Positions 24,669 through 32,228 of a stretch of 64,000 nucleotides of DNA are shown here, one piece after another. The DNA is from DASUPK01 sp963815045. GTDB taxonomy: Bacteria > Actinomycetota > Thermoleophilia > Solirubrobacterales > 70-9. Made by a program: the position numbers and the translations under genes. The notes below the pieces were generated by a model. That model made no database searches. It had not been told where the DNA came from and was given only the letters and a program-made list of their open reading frames with translations. The stretch lies in contig CAWFET010000002.1 in assembly GCA_963815045.1 (NCBI GenBank), positions 868,001-932,000 of the forward strand. Direction: 5' to 3'. Every line of letters begins with the position of its first letter. Positions within the stretch are counted from its first letter, which is position 1.

Positions 24669-24806
24669 ATGCAGGGCATCCCACAACCATTGCTCGCCCT
24701 CTCGGTCGTCGGGCAGGGCATCCTCACCTGGGGAATCCCACTCGGGATCTTCCTCGCCGTGCTGCTCTGGTACATGCTCGTCCTGCGGCGACGCCATCCT
24801 GAGTGA
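24669..24806 (+). CDS. 45-residue single-helix membrane peptide of the oxidase operon
   Basis: A short frame from ATG 24669 to TGA 24806 with a good ribosome site (GGAGGAGAG, ending three bases before ATG). The peptide opens with MQGIPQPLLALS, then has one long hydrophobic stretch (LTWGIPLGIFLAVLLWYMLV) and ends in RRRHPE. Both sides are tightly packed: ctaG ends 13 bases before it, and the next gene's GTG overlaps its stop. Terminal oxidases often carry small single-helix subunits, so this may be one. No named family is recognised. Confidence 0.72.
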   Translation: MQGIPQPLLALSVVGQGILTWGIPLGIFLAVLLWYMLVLRRRHPE

Positions 24807-25429
24807 GCTTCCCGCAGAGGGCGATCGTCGTGATCGGGTTGGCCGCGGCCCTCGGGATCGGCGTCGGCGCGATCATCCATGCGCTGAGTGGCGGAGGCGG
24901 CTCATCGATGACCGCGTCCGCGGGCGCGCTGATGGGCCAGGCGACCTGGGGAAAAGGCGCGAGGCCGGCGCCGAACTTCGAGCTCCCTGACCAGAGCGGC
25001 CGGCCGACCTCCCTGGAGTCCCTGCGGGGGCGCGAGGTTCTGCTCACGTTTCTCGGCTCGCGCTGTCTCAACTCTTGCCCGAAGGAGGCCCGGTCTCTGA
25101 AGACTGCTCTCAGGCTGCAGCCGGAGACGGCGCGGCCCGCCGTTGTGGTGGTCAGCGACGGCGCGCGGGGCGCGTCCCCGCGGCTCGTGCGCCGGGCCGC
25201 GCGCAGGCTCGGCATCGACCTCGCACCGGGCTGGCACTGGCTCTTCGGCTCGCCCGGCGAACTCGCGCCGGTCTGGCGGGCATACGGTGCGGGCGAGGCG
25301 CGCGGCGGCTCTTCGCGTCCGGTCGCCTACTTCATCGACCGTGACGGGTATGAACGGGCGGGCTTCCTCTATCCGTTCCCACCGAACTGGCTCCTCGACG
25401 ACATCCGGATCGTCAGGTCAGAGAGCTGA
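24803..25429 (+). CDS. SCO1/SenC-like thioredoxin-fold protein lacking the copper His
   Basis: 208 residues from GTG 24803. One N-terminal membrane anchor (RAIVVIGLAAALGIGVGAII) precedes a thioredoxin-like domain. The CxxxCP motif of SCO proteins is present in SRCLNSCPKEA. The conserved His that completes the copper site in SCO1, normally in a VEHS-type segment before the last strands, is missing: the equivalent text reads VAYFIDRDGYERAG. It may therefore act as a thiol-disulfide reductase for CuA or as a partner of the canonical SCO1 encoded next. Confidence 0.78.
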   Translation: MSFPQRAIVVIGLAAALGIGVGAIIHALSGGGGSSMTASAGALMGQATWGKGARPAPNFELPDQSGRPTSLESLRGREVLLTFLGSRCLNSCPKEARSLKTALRLQPETARPAVVVVSDGARGASPRLVRRAARRLGIDLAPGWHWLFGSPGELAPVWRAYGAGEARGGSSRPVAYFIDRDGYERAGFLYPFPPNWLLDDIRIVRSES

Positions 25430-25498
25430 CCGGCCGTCCGCGTCCGTTTAGCTATCGCAGAGGCTGGCGTTCATAATCGGGAAATCCGCCTGCCGCTG

Positions 25499-26098
25499 GT
25501 GACATCCCTTGCGATCGCCCTCCTGGCCGCAGCAACGGCCGTGGGATGCGGTGGAGGCGGGGATTCGGGATCCAGCGCCCCCAAGCTAGAGGGGATCCGT
25601 GCGGTGCCGTCGACGCCCGCGCCGGACACCGTTCTCCGTGATTCGCTGGGCCATCGCGTGGCCCTCAGCCAGTACCGGGGCAAGGCGGTCCTCGTCACAT
25701 TCATCTACACGCACTGCCCGGACACCTGCCCGCTGATCGTGGGAAACCTGCACACCGCTCAGGCCGAGCTTGGGTCAAAGGCATCGGACCTGCAGGTCAT
25801 CGCCGTGTCCGTCGATCCCAATGGAGATACCCCGGGCACGGTCAACTCCTTCCTGAGGCAGCATCAGATGACGGGCCGGATGGAGTATCTGATCGGCTCC
25901 AGGCCCCAGCTCGAGAAGACCTGGAGCGCCTGGAAGGTCGGCGCGAACTCGGCATCGTCCCGGCGCAACCCCGACCTGGTCGAGCACTCCGCCCTCATCT
26001 ACGGGGTCGACGGCAGCGGCAAGATCAGCACGATCTACCCCTCGAACTTCAAGCCCCAGCAGATCGTGCACGACGTGCCGATCCTGGCGTCTCAGTAG
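25499..26098 (+). CDS. SCO1/SenC copper chaperone, lipoprotein
   Basis: 199 residues from GTG 25499. The N-terminus ends in a lipobox (TAVGC), so it should be a lipoprotein. The copper site is complete: THCPDTCP gives the CxxxC pair and LVEHSALIYG the His. SCO proteins insert copper into the CuA site of subunit II. It stands 69 bases after the SCO-like gene and six before the thioredoxin gene. Confidence 0.92.
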   Translation: MTSLAIALLAAATAVGCGGGGDSGSSAPKLEGIRAVPSTPAPDTVLRDSLGHRVALSQYRGKAVLVTFIYTHCPDTCPLIVGNLHTAQAELGSKASDLQVIAVSVDPNGDTPGTVNSFLRQHQMTGRMEYLIGSRPQLEKTWSAWKVGANSASSRRNPDLVEHSALIYGVDGSGKISTIYPSNFKPQQIVHDVPILASQ

Positions 26099-26104
26099 CG
26101 AGAG

Positions 26105-26614
26105 ATGTCCCGAATCCCGCGCTGGCTGAGGGTCTTGTTGGTTGTGGCGGCGGGCGCGGTGGCTCTGGTCGTCGCCGAGGTGCTCAGTGGGACGTCCGAT
26201 TCGGGCATAGGGAGAAAAGCGCCCCAGCTGCCCACCAGCGTGCTCGTTCCCCCCGCCGTGCAGGTGGCCTCCCTACACGGCAGGCCGGCGGCGATCAACT
26301 TCTGGGCGAGCTGGTGCGAGCCCTGTCGCCGGGAGGCACCGGATCTCGAGCGGCTCAGCCAGGAGCTGGACGGGCACGCGTCGGTCGTCGGGGTGGATTG
26401 GACGGATGGACTCGATTCTGCTCGCGCGTTCATCCGCGAGCACGACATGACCTATCCCAATCTCCGCGACCAGGATGGCGTGGTCGGGCAGCGCTACGGG
26501 CTGATCGGCCTCCCGACCACCTTCATCCTCGACTCACACGGCACGATCAGCGAGGTTCTGCGGGGCCCGCAGACGTCCCAGAGCGTGCGCCAGGCTCTGG
26601 AGGCCGCAGGCTGA
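26105..26614 (+). CDS. TlpA/ResA-like membrane-anchored thioredoxin
   Basis: 169 residues with an N-terminal anchor (VLLVVAAGAVALVVAEVL) and a thioredoxin fold outside the membrane. The active site reads WASWCEPCRREAP, and the cis-Pro is in GLPTTFILD. Proteins of this type keep haem-binding Cys or CuA Cys reduced. Its place after two SCO-like genes suggests it reduces the CuA or SCO Cys pairs. It is the last rightward gene of the tightly packed oxidase cluster; a weak dyad (CTTAGG-AAAC ... GTTTCGTCCTAGG) and a small hairpin follow at 26633-26690. Confidence 0.88.
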   Translation: MSRIPRWLRVLLVVAAGAVALVVAEVLSGTSDSGIGRKAPQLPTSVLVPPAVQVASLHGRPAAINFWASWCEPCRREAPDLERLSQELDGHASVVGVDWTDGLDSARAFIREHDMTYPNLRDQDGVVGQRYGLIGLPTTFILDSHGTISEVLRGPQTSQSVRQALEAAG

Positions 26615-26725
26615 ACCGGCCGATCCCTCTCTTAGGAAACTCACACGGACTACTTAGTTTCGTCCTAGGTTGATCGGGCAACCTGCAGACCAACGCAAAT
26701 CCGAAAGCGAGAGGAGGCGATCAAA

Positions 26726-26941
26726 TTGTCAATGGCACTTGTACTGGCGTTGAATGCTGTGTTGGTGGTCGGCCTGCTTGCCCTGCTGGCGGCGGCGATG
26801 ATTCTCCCGCTTCGCCTGCGCGGCGAGCCCCGCGAGCTGCAGACTCCTCGAGCGCACTGGGCGACCCGGCGCAGGCGCGCCGAGCGCACGGACCGGCGCA
26901 GGGGCCGGGTGCGAGCGGAGCCGGTCTACTCGCGTTCGTAG
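26726..26941 (+). CDS. Small membrane protein with basic tail
   Basis: 71 residues from TTG 26726, which is eight bases after a strong GAGGAGG ribosome site; the ATG at 26732 is possible but less well placed. One hydrophobic helix (residues 3-29, ALVLALNAVLVVGLLALLAA) is followed by a very basic, Arg-rich tail. It ends nine bases before the convergent ctaB-fusion gene. The function is unknown. The strong ribosome site is the main reason to call it. Confidence 0.6.
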   Translation: MSMALVLALNAVLVVGLLALLAAAMILPLRLRGEPRELQTPRAHWATRRRRAERTDRRRGRVRAEPVYSRS

Positions 26942-26950
26942 CGTCCTGAG

Positions 26951-28219
26951 TCAGATCGCGACGTCGATGGCCATCGCGGCGAAGAGGACCGCGAGGTAGA
27001 GCAGCGAGAAGTGAAAGACGCGTACGGCGCGTGCGGCACTGGGCCTCCGAGTGAGGCCCAGTGCCAGAAGCACGAACGTGGCGTCCAGCACAAGGGCCAC
27101 CGCCAGGTAGCCGAGTCCCTCGACGTGCCAGAGGAACGGGAGTACCGTCGCTGCGGCGAGCACGAGCGAATACCCGAGGATCCGGCGAGAGGTCACGGCA
27201 TCTCCCGAGATGACCGGCAACATTGGAATTTGCGCTGCCGCGTACTCCCGTTTGATCAGCATCGCCAGCGCCCAGAAGTGCGGGGGCGTCCACAGGAAGA
27301 TGATCAGGAAGAGGAAGAGCGCGGGCAGCGTCAGGTTGCCCGTGGCTGCGGCCCAGCCGACCAGCGGGGGAACCGCACCGGCGGCTCCGCCGATGACGAT
27401 GTTCTGAACCGTCGACCGCTTCAGCCAGCTCGTGTAGACGAGCACGTAGAAGAGGTTCCCGACCAGCGCCAGGACGGCGGCGAGAACGTTGGTCAGGCTC
27501 GCGAGCAGGACGAAGGAGAGCGCCGATAGGACGAGTCCGAACTCGAGCGCACGCGGGGGTGTCAGGCGTCCGGCGACGATCGGGCGGCTCGCGGTCCGTT
27601 CCCCCATCAGCCCGTCGATGTCGCGATCCACGTAGTGGTTGAGCGCGCTGGCTCCCGCACAGGCAAGCGCTCCGCCCGCGAGTACGACTGCCAACTGCCA
27701 GAGATCCGGCACTCCCTGCGCACCGACGAACATTCCCGCCGCCGCTGTGATCAGCAGCAGGACCATGATGCGCGGCTTGGTCAGGGTCAGGTAATCCCTC
27801 CAGGCACCCGCCGGCACGTGCTCTCCCCGAAACGACGCCGCTGCAGTCAGCCAGACTGCGGCCAGCGTCAATGCCGCGAAGACGAGGTGGAGCGCGGAAG
27901 CCCAGTCCGCCTGCCCCGAGAGGCTCACCACGATCCCGAAGGCGCTCTCCGCGCCGAGCAGCGCGAGCGCGATGGATGAAATGACCAGCAGGCGACGGTG
28001 AGCGCCCGCACCGGCCACCACGATGGCGACCAGAGGCGGCACGGCAAGAACTCCCAGCGCCCTGTGGGGCACCCCGAGGCCAATGGCTCCGCTCATCACG
28101 ACGAGTGTGGTCACCGCGGCCGCAGCCAGGGCATCCAGGCGCAGCCACGCCCCCGGAGCCGCATTGCCGACGGGGGCCACTCGGGCTCGAACCGCAACGA
28201 AGCTCTGCTCCCGACCCAT
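26951..28219 (-). CDS. ctaB: Half-CtaA / CtaB fusion: haem O synthase with N-terminal haem A synthase-like domain
   Basis: 422 residues from ATG 28219, chosen because AAGGAGG lies eight bases upstream; a start at 28273 is less likely. Residues of about 25-130 form four helices with His in GVPHRALGV and in SALHLVFAAL and the LGAESAFGIVVSLSG segment, which fits one half of haem A synthase (CtaA). Residues from about 140 are protoheme IX farnesyltransferase: LTKPRIMVLLLI, NHYVDRDIDGLM and the second Asp-rich loop region. CtaB makes haem O, CtaA converts it to haem A. It is convergent with the oxidase cluster, which it serves. No full-length CtaA is in the window. Confidence 0.85.
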   Translation of the reverse strand: MGREQSFVAVRARVAPVGNAAPGAWLRLDALAAAAVTTLVVMSGAIGLGVPHRALGVLAVPPLVAIVVAGAGAHRRLLVISSIALALLGAESAFGIVVSLSGQADWASALHLVFAALTLAAVWLTAAASFRGEHVPAGAWRDYLTLTKPRIMVLLLITAAAGMFVGAQGVPDLWQLAVVLAGGALACAGASALNHYVDRDIDGLMGERTASRPIVAGRLTPPRALEFGLVLSALSFVLLASLTNVLAAVLALVGNLFYVLVYTSWLKRSTVQNIVIGGAAGAVPPLVGWAAATGNLTLPALFLFLIIFLWTPPHFWALAMLIKREYAAAQIPMLPVISGDAVTSRRILGYSLVLAAATVLPFLWHVEGLGYLAVALVLDATFVLLALGLTRRPSAARAVRVFHFSLLYLAVLFAAMAIDVAI

Positions 28220-28317
28220 GTCAGCCTCCTTGACTGATCTTGAGCCCTGGACGGATGACGCCGACGGGAGCAAGTATCTCCCGGGCTCAGCGGGTTGTCA
28301 ATCGGCGACGAGAGGAC

Positions 28318-28608
28318 TCAACCTGGCGTCACTGACGCCCGCCGCGACCCGCGCGATCGCGCGCGACCCGCCCGGATCTCGCCCAAGGGCGGTTCGATGG
28401 AGGCGAGTGGCGTGAGCGGATCGCCGGGACGAGGGTCGCCGCCTCCACCGCCGTCTCCGTCCTCCGGATCGGCGCCCGGGTCGACATCGAAGCGACGGGA
28501 GCAGAGGACGAGACCGATGAAGAGACCGCTTCCGAGTACCGAAAGGAAGAAGATGGCCAGCGCGCCCTCCAAGGCGTCGCCGGAGAGGAAAACCGCGAAG
28601 CTGTTCAT
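28318..28608 (-). CDS. Small membrane protein with Gly/Asp/Pro-rich tail
   Basis: 96 residues. One hydrophobic helix (LAIFFLSVLGSGLFIGLVLC) is followed by SRRFDVDPG and a disordered tail with a short Gly run. The ribosome site before ATG 28608 is weak. It is read in the same direction as ctaB and lies 98 bases upstream of it, so the two may share a transcript. No family is recognised. The tail composition could reflect GC bias, so the C-terminal half is doubtful. Confidence 0.48.
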   Translation of the reverse strand: MNSFAVFLSGDALEGALAIFFLSVLGSGLFIGLVLCSRRFDVDPGADPEDGDGGGGGDPRPGDPLTPLASIEPPLGEIRAGRARSRGSRRASVTPG

Positions 28609-28902
28609 CTCAAACGAGAATACCCCTAAGTCTCGCGTTGCCGCATGGCTTCGCGACGGGACGATCGCTCATCGCGGGTTCCGGGTCTGCACGACCGACA
28701 GAAGCCTTAGCCGCAGCTTCTGCTTCTCGCGCATTGGAGGCGCGGCGGCGCAGAGCTGCTCCGCTACCCCTCGTCGTCCAAAGCGGCGGTGGAGGCTCGT
28801 GACGTTCCGCCCGCGTTCTCGCCCACTTTTGGGATTGACTGTCGGGCCTCGGGACGGGAGGGTCTGCGCAAGGGAGTGGGGACGAGGCAAGGAGAAGCGG
28901 TG
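28609..28902. other. Intergenic region with no recognised gene
   Basis: This 294-base stretch between divergent genes has no convincing open frame. It holds one imperfect hairpin (AGAAGC ... GCTTCT, about 28701-28726) and an isolated TTGACT near 28844 that could be a -35 element, but no good -10 box at the right distance. I see nothing further in it. Confidence 0.6.
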
Positions 28903-29376
28903 ATGGTGCGAAGGAAACGCCTAGTGCCGCGCGGTGCTCTGTTCGGTGCACTCGCTGTGACGGCTGCGCTCTTGCTCGCCCCCGGGGCGAGCGCCAAGAC
29001 GGAAAAGCTGACGGGCAAGGTCACTACGGCGAAGAATCAAGGGGAACGGGGAGTGCATGTGGTCATCGCCCTTCGGCGGGGCCACAAGTCGGCCGGCAGA
29101 CTCACGTTCCCCGGCTGCGGCGGAACCGGTTTCTCGGTCATCTGCGGCGGGACGCTCAACCTCACCGGCACCGGCTCTGGACTGTCGGTGCTCTTCACCT
29201 GGGGCTGCCATCTCGAACACGGCGGGGGGGAGGCCTGCGCGAAATCAGCCACCAGCTCAATCTCCGATCCCGCCGGAGCCAACCTCGGCTCCATCACGCT
29301 CAAGATCGGGCCGCCCGGGAAGGGCGACCCGCTGCAGAAGGGCAAGAGCTTCCAGGTGAAGGTCAAACCCGTGTGA
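28903..29376 (+). CDS. Small exported protein of unknown function
   Basis: 157 residues from ATG 28903, eight bases after AAGGAG; the upstream frame extension was left out because it lacks protein character. A signal peptide (MVRRKRLVPRG, hydrophobic core, cut near ASA) leads to a Gly-rich domain with four Cys in the middle (FPGCGG, VICGG, WGCHL, EACAK), which may form two disulfides. The end, PLQKGKSFQVKVKPV, is beta-like. No family is recognised. Confidence 0.7.
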   Translation: MVRRKRLVPRGALFGALAVTAALLLAPGASAKTEKLTGKVTTAKNQGERGVHVVIALRRGHKSAGRLTFPGCGGTGFSVICGGTLNLTGTGSGLSVLFTWGCHLEHGGGEACAKSATSSISDPAGANLGSITLKIGPPGKGDPLQKGKSFQVKVKPV

Positions 29377-29425
29377 AAGCGGGAGCGGAACCTGAGCTGG
29401 GGGCGGGGTGGCTAGCCTTCGGTTC

Positions 29426-29488
29426 GTGATCAGTACGAACCAGTTCAGTACCGGAACAACATGCACACGGCCGTCTAGTAGCGGATGA
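29426..29488 (+). pseudogene. Truncated copy of the efp 5' end
   Basis: GTG at 29426 starts a 20-codon frame ending at TGA 29486-29488. Its first codons read ISTNQF, identical to the start of elongation factor P at 31072. The DNA likeness begins before the start codon, with TAGCCT at 29413-29418 matching the -10 box of efp at 31058, and fades after about 35 coding bases. The rest of efp is absent. It looks like a decayed duplicate of the efp promoter and first codons, separated from the real gene by a 1.6 kb segment. Confidence 0.62.
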
Positions 29489-30056
29489 AGCCCGTCCAGT
29501 GCCCCCCTAGCCGCTCGGGGTCGTTGCTTGTTCTGTGGAGGTCGAGCACGTCGAACCTGCCCCCGGCGCCCTTGAAGGTGCCGCTGCCGCTGGTGATCAC
29601 GCCGGTTATGGGATTCAGGATGTTGCCGTCAGAGTCGAGCGAGTAGTTATAGACGCCCCTGAACTTGCCGGTGGCCCGGCCCCTGAACTTCTTGCTCGCG
29701 TACACGGCAGCCTTGAAGCTGACCTGCTCCGTGCCGCTGAAGTCCATGCGGGGGACCTGGTTTGGGGCGTTGAACGTGAAGAAACGATCCTCTTCCAGGT
29801 GCGCCTTGTAGCTCCCGAAGGGACGGCCCGCGAGCTTGGCTTCATCGGAGAACTGCACATCGCTTAGTCCCTCGCCCTCGCTGATGACGTCTATTTGCCC
29901 CGTCTTGTAATCGACGTCGAGGGCGTGGCGCTTCTTCTTGCTCTTTGCCGCTTTCGCGCGCTCGGTCGACAGGCCGGAGCTTCCCAGTGCGGTGCCCATG
30001 CCGCCCACCGCCAACGCAACCACGGCAGCAGCGATCGTCGCAACGTTTCGCCTCAT
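29475..30056 (-). CDS. Exported beta-rich protein of unknown function
   Basis: 193 residues from ATG 30056, with GGGAGAGGA just upstream. A signal peptide (MRRNVATIAAAVVALAVGG) is followed by a linker with AKSKKKRHAL, then a beta-rich domain of about 140 residues (VDYKTGQIDVISEGEGLSD, repeated Gly-Phe patterns such as RGRATGKFRGVYNY). It has the look of a lipocalin-like or allene-oxide-cyclase-like barrel, but no motif proves this. The frame continues upstream to 30329 without protein character. It is divergent from the arginase-family gene. Confidence 0.7.
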   Translation of the reverse strand: MRRNVATIAAAVVALAVGGMGTALGSSGLSTERAKAAKSKKKRHALDVDYKTGQIDVISEGEGLSDVQFSDEAKLAGRPFGSYKAHLEEDRFFTFNAPNQVPRMDFSGTEQVSFKAAVYASKKFRGRATGKFRGVYNYSLDSDGNILNPITGVITSGSGTFKGAGGRFDVLDLHRTSNDPERLGGHWTGFIRY

Positions 30057-30166
30057 GTGTCCTCTCCCTCGGTGGTGACGCGAAGGCGATGCTAGCTGCC
30101 GGAATTGGTGCCGGTATCCGCAAAATCCCGCACATTCACAGGCCGAGGTGCGCCCAGCCCGGAAGA

Positions 30167-31060
30167 ATGGAGGAGATGGCTTGCTTCGCCCTCCTCGACG
30201 CCCCGCTCGATTGCTCGGGGGCGAGCCGTGGGGAAGAGCGGGGGCCCGGCGCACTTCGCTCGGCCGGACTTCTCCGGAGCCTGGGCGCCCGCGATGCCGG
30301 AGAGGCCGATGCCCGCATCCGCGACACACGACGGGACCCGCATACCGGGGTGGTCGGTGCGACCGATGTGCGCCGGGCCACGATCGCGATCGCCTCCGAT
30401 TTGCGCGAGCTTCTGGACGCCGACGAGCGTCCCTTCGTCCTTGGCGGGGACTGCACGCTGCTGCTCGGCGTCTTCCGCGCCATGCCCCGCGCCAGCGGCC
30501 TTTGGTTCGTCGACGGGCACGCGGACTTCTTCGATGGCGAGAGCTCGCCGACCGGCGAGGCGGCCGACATGGATCTCGCGATCCTCACGGGTCACGGGCC
30601 GCCCGGGCTGCTTGAAGATCAGGGAGCGCTGGTCGATCCGGCCGCCGTCGTGCTGCTGGGACATCGGCCCGCCGAGCTTCACCCGGACGTCGCCCGCGAG
30701 AACGCCCGCCTCGACCCCGCGATCCACGCCTTCACCTCTGCGGAGATACGTGAGCGCGGTCCCGCGCGGGTGGCGAGCGATGCCGCCGGCCGGCTCGCGG
30801 AGCGTCCGGCATGGCTGCATCTCGACCTCGACGTCCTTGATGAGCGAGCGCTGCCGGCCGTCAGCTACCCGCAGGCGCTTGGGCTGGACTGGGACGAGCT
30901 GGTCGCCCTCGTGGGACCACTCGCAGCCGCTCCTAACCTCCTCGGAATCTCGGTCGCCGACTTCAATCCCGACCTCGACCCCGGGGGCGCCCATGCCACT
31001 CGGGTAGTCGATGCGCTCGAACAGGTCCTAGGCTACGAGAGCAAGTCAGAGGTGTCGTAG
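30167..31060 (+). CDS. Arginase/agmatinase-family protein with Cys in place of the first metal His
   Basis: About 297 residues; the start could also be ATG 30176. Three metal motifs of ureohydrolases are seen: GGDCT (usually GGDHS), DGHADFF (the DxHxD motif, intact) and LDLDVLDE (DxDxxD, intact but lacking the following Pro). The first His ligand is therefore Cys. Members with this change exist in the superfamily and have uncertain substrates, so arginase activity should not be assumed. Its TAG stop is also the first half of the efp -10 box. Confidence 0.8.
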   Translation: MEEMACFALLDAPLDCSGASRGEERGPGALRSAGLLRSLGARDAGEADARIRDTRRDPHTGVVGATDVRRATIAIASDLRELLDADERPFVLGGDCTLLLGVFRAMPRASGLWFVDGHADFFDGESSPTGEAADMDLAILTGHGPPGLLEDQGALVDPAAVVLLGHRPAELHPDVARENARLDPAIHAFTSAEIRERGPARVASDAAGRLAERPAWLHLDLDVLDERALPAVSYPQALGLDWDELVALVGPLAAAPNLLGISVADFNPDLDPGGAHATRVVDALEQVLGYESKSEVS

Positions 31061-31063
31061 CCT
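31058..31063 (+). promoter_or_regulatory. Leaderless-type -10 box of efp, overlapping an upstream stop codon
   Basis: TAGCCT with an eight-base gap to the TTG start at 31072. Its TAG is the stop codon of the arginase-family gene. The same box with a seven-base gap precedes the truncated efp copy at 29426, which supports its function. Confidence 0.5.
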
Positions 31064-31071
31064 CTCTGCCC

Positions 31072-31632
31072 TTGATCAGCACCAACCAGTTCAAGAACGG
31101 CACCCATATCGAGGTCGACGGGACGATTTTCCGGATCGTCGAGTTCCAGCACGTCAAGCCCGGCAAGGGCGGTGCCTTCGTGCGCTCGAAGCTCAAGCGG
31201 GTCGATGACGGCGCCGTGATCGACAAGACCTTCAAGGCCGGGGAGAAGTTCCGGCCGGTCCGGACCGAGAACCGCAAGATGCAGTTCCTCTACGACTCGG
31301 GCGAGGCCGCCGTCTTCATGGACAACCAGAGCTACGACCAGGTCGAGATCCCGAAGTCGATCGTCGGAGACGCCCTGCAGTGGGTGCCGCCGAACTCCGA
31401 CGTCGAGCTGCTCTTCGTGGACGAGCGCCCCGCAGGCGCCCAGCCGCCGAGCGCGGTGGACCTCGCGATCACGCAGACGGACCCGGGCCTGAAGGGCGAC
31501 ACGGCCTCAGGCGGCGGCACCAAGCCCGCGACGCTCGAGACCGGAGTGGTCGTCCAGGTTCCGCTCTTCATCGAGGAGGGCGAGCGGGTCCGGGTCGACA
31601 CGCGCAGCGGCGAGTACGTGTCACGTGCGTAG
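31072..31632 (+). CDS. efp: Elongation factor P
   Basis: 186 residues from TTG 31072. The three OB-like domains are complete, starting with ISTNQFKNG and the domain I tip HVKPGKGGAFVRSK, where the Lys of PGKGG is at the site that some bacteria modify. The C-terminal signature is VDTRSGEYVSRA. EF-P lets ribosomes pass runs of proline. No lysine-modifying enzyme gene (epmA/B) is seen nearby. Its end overlaps nusB by eight bases. Confidence 0.95.
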   Translation: MISTNQFKNGTHIEVDGTIFRIVEFQHVKPGKGGAFVRSKLKRVDDGAVIDKTFKAGEKFRPVRTENRKMQFLYDSGEAAVFMDNQSYDQVEIPKSIVGDALQWVPPNSDVELLFVDERPAGAQPPSAVDLAITQTDPGLKGDTASGGGTKPATLETGVVVQVPLFIEEGERVRVDTRSGEYVSRA

Positions 31633-32002
31633 GTCGGACCAGCGCCGCGACGCGGTCTTCGCCCTGTACCAGCATGAGGTCACCGGACGGCCGCTCGACG
31701 AGCTGCTCGAGGACGCGAAGCCGTTCTCGGTCGAGCTCGCCAAGGCGGTCGAGGAGCACGGCCCCGAGCTCGACGAGCTGATCTCAGGGCACTCCAAGGG
31801 CTGGGCGCTGGAGCGGATCGCGCCGCTCGAGCGCAGCATCATGCGGACGGCGCTCTACGAGGCGCTACACGAGGACGACGTCCCCCCGGAGGTAGCAATA
31901 GATGAGGCCGTGGAGCTCGCGAAGGAATACTGCGGCACGGACGCGCCCGGCTTCGTCAACGGGATCCTGGGCGCGGCATTGGCCGAGCACCTGCCCAGCT
32001 AG
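31625..32002 (+). CDS. nusB: Transcription antitermination factor NusB
   Basis: 125 residues from GTG 31625, overlapping efp. The all-helical family pattern is clear: RRDAVFALYQHEVTG, WALERIAPLERSIMRTALYE, and VAIDEAVELAKEYCG with FVNGILG. NusB binds boxA of rRNA leaders together with S10. The efp-nusB pair is conserved in Gram-positive bacteria. Confidence 0.94.
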   Translation: MRRSDQRRDAVFALYQHEVTGRPLDELLEDAKPFSVELAKAVEEHGPELDELISGHSKGWALERIAPLERSIMRTALYEALHEDDVPPEVAIDEAVELAKEYCGTDAPGFVNGILGAALAEHLPS

Positions 32003-32017
32003 CTAGCATCGCGCGAG

Positions 32018-32221
32018 ATGGAAGCCGAATCGACGGGCGGCGGCGCCGAGGAGCTCGAGCGCATCACCGCGCGGCTCGAGCAGCTCGCGACGCAGCTCGA
32101 GGGCGACGTGGATGACGAGCACGCTGCCGAGCTCGTCCGCGAGGCCTCTGAGTTGGCCTCGCAGGCGGGCCGGGCGGTCGAGGGCACCCTGCGCGGCTCT
32201 CAGGGCCCCACCGGGGACTGA
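32018..32221 (+). CDS. Small helical protein, possibly XseB-like
   Basis: 67 residues, acidic and predicted to be helical throughout (EELERITARLEQLATQLEGD, then ELVREASELASQAGR). A TAGCAT box lies eight bases before its ATG. Exonuclease VII small subunit (XseB) is a short helical protein often found directly before the prenyl synthase gene, and the EELERI-type start is similar, but the second helix lacks the usual XseB pattern and no xseA is in the window. It could instead be an unrelated coiled-coil protein. Confidence 0.6.
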   Translation: MEAESTGGGAEELERITARLEQLATQLEGDVDDEHAAELVREASELASQAGRAVEGTLRGSQGPTGD

Positions 32222-32228
32222 CGCACAG

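Noticed and set aside
26633..26690. Dyad after the thioredoxin gene as a terminator or operator
   Set aside because: The arms (CTTAGG-AAAC and GTTTCGTCCTAGG) pair imperfectly over a long loop, and the small AGGTTG/CAACCT hairpin has only six pairs. It is too weak to call.
27011..27529. Plus-strand frames inside the ctaB region
   Set aside because: They are antisense to a membrane protein with clear haem O synthase motifs and are rich in charged residues only.
32018..32221. Firm call of exonuclease VII small subunit
   Set aside because: Only the first helix resembles XseB and no xseA is present, so the gene was kept as a small helical protein with XseB as one possibility.
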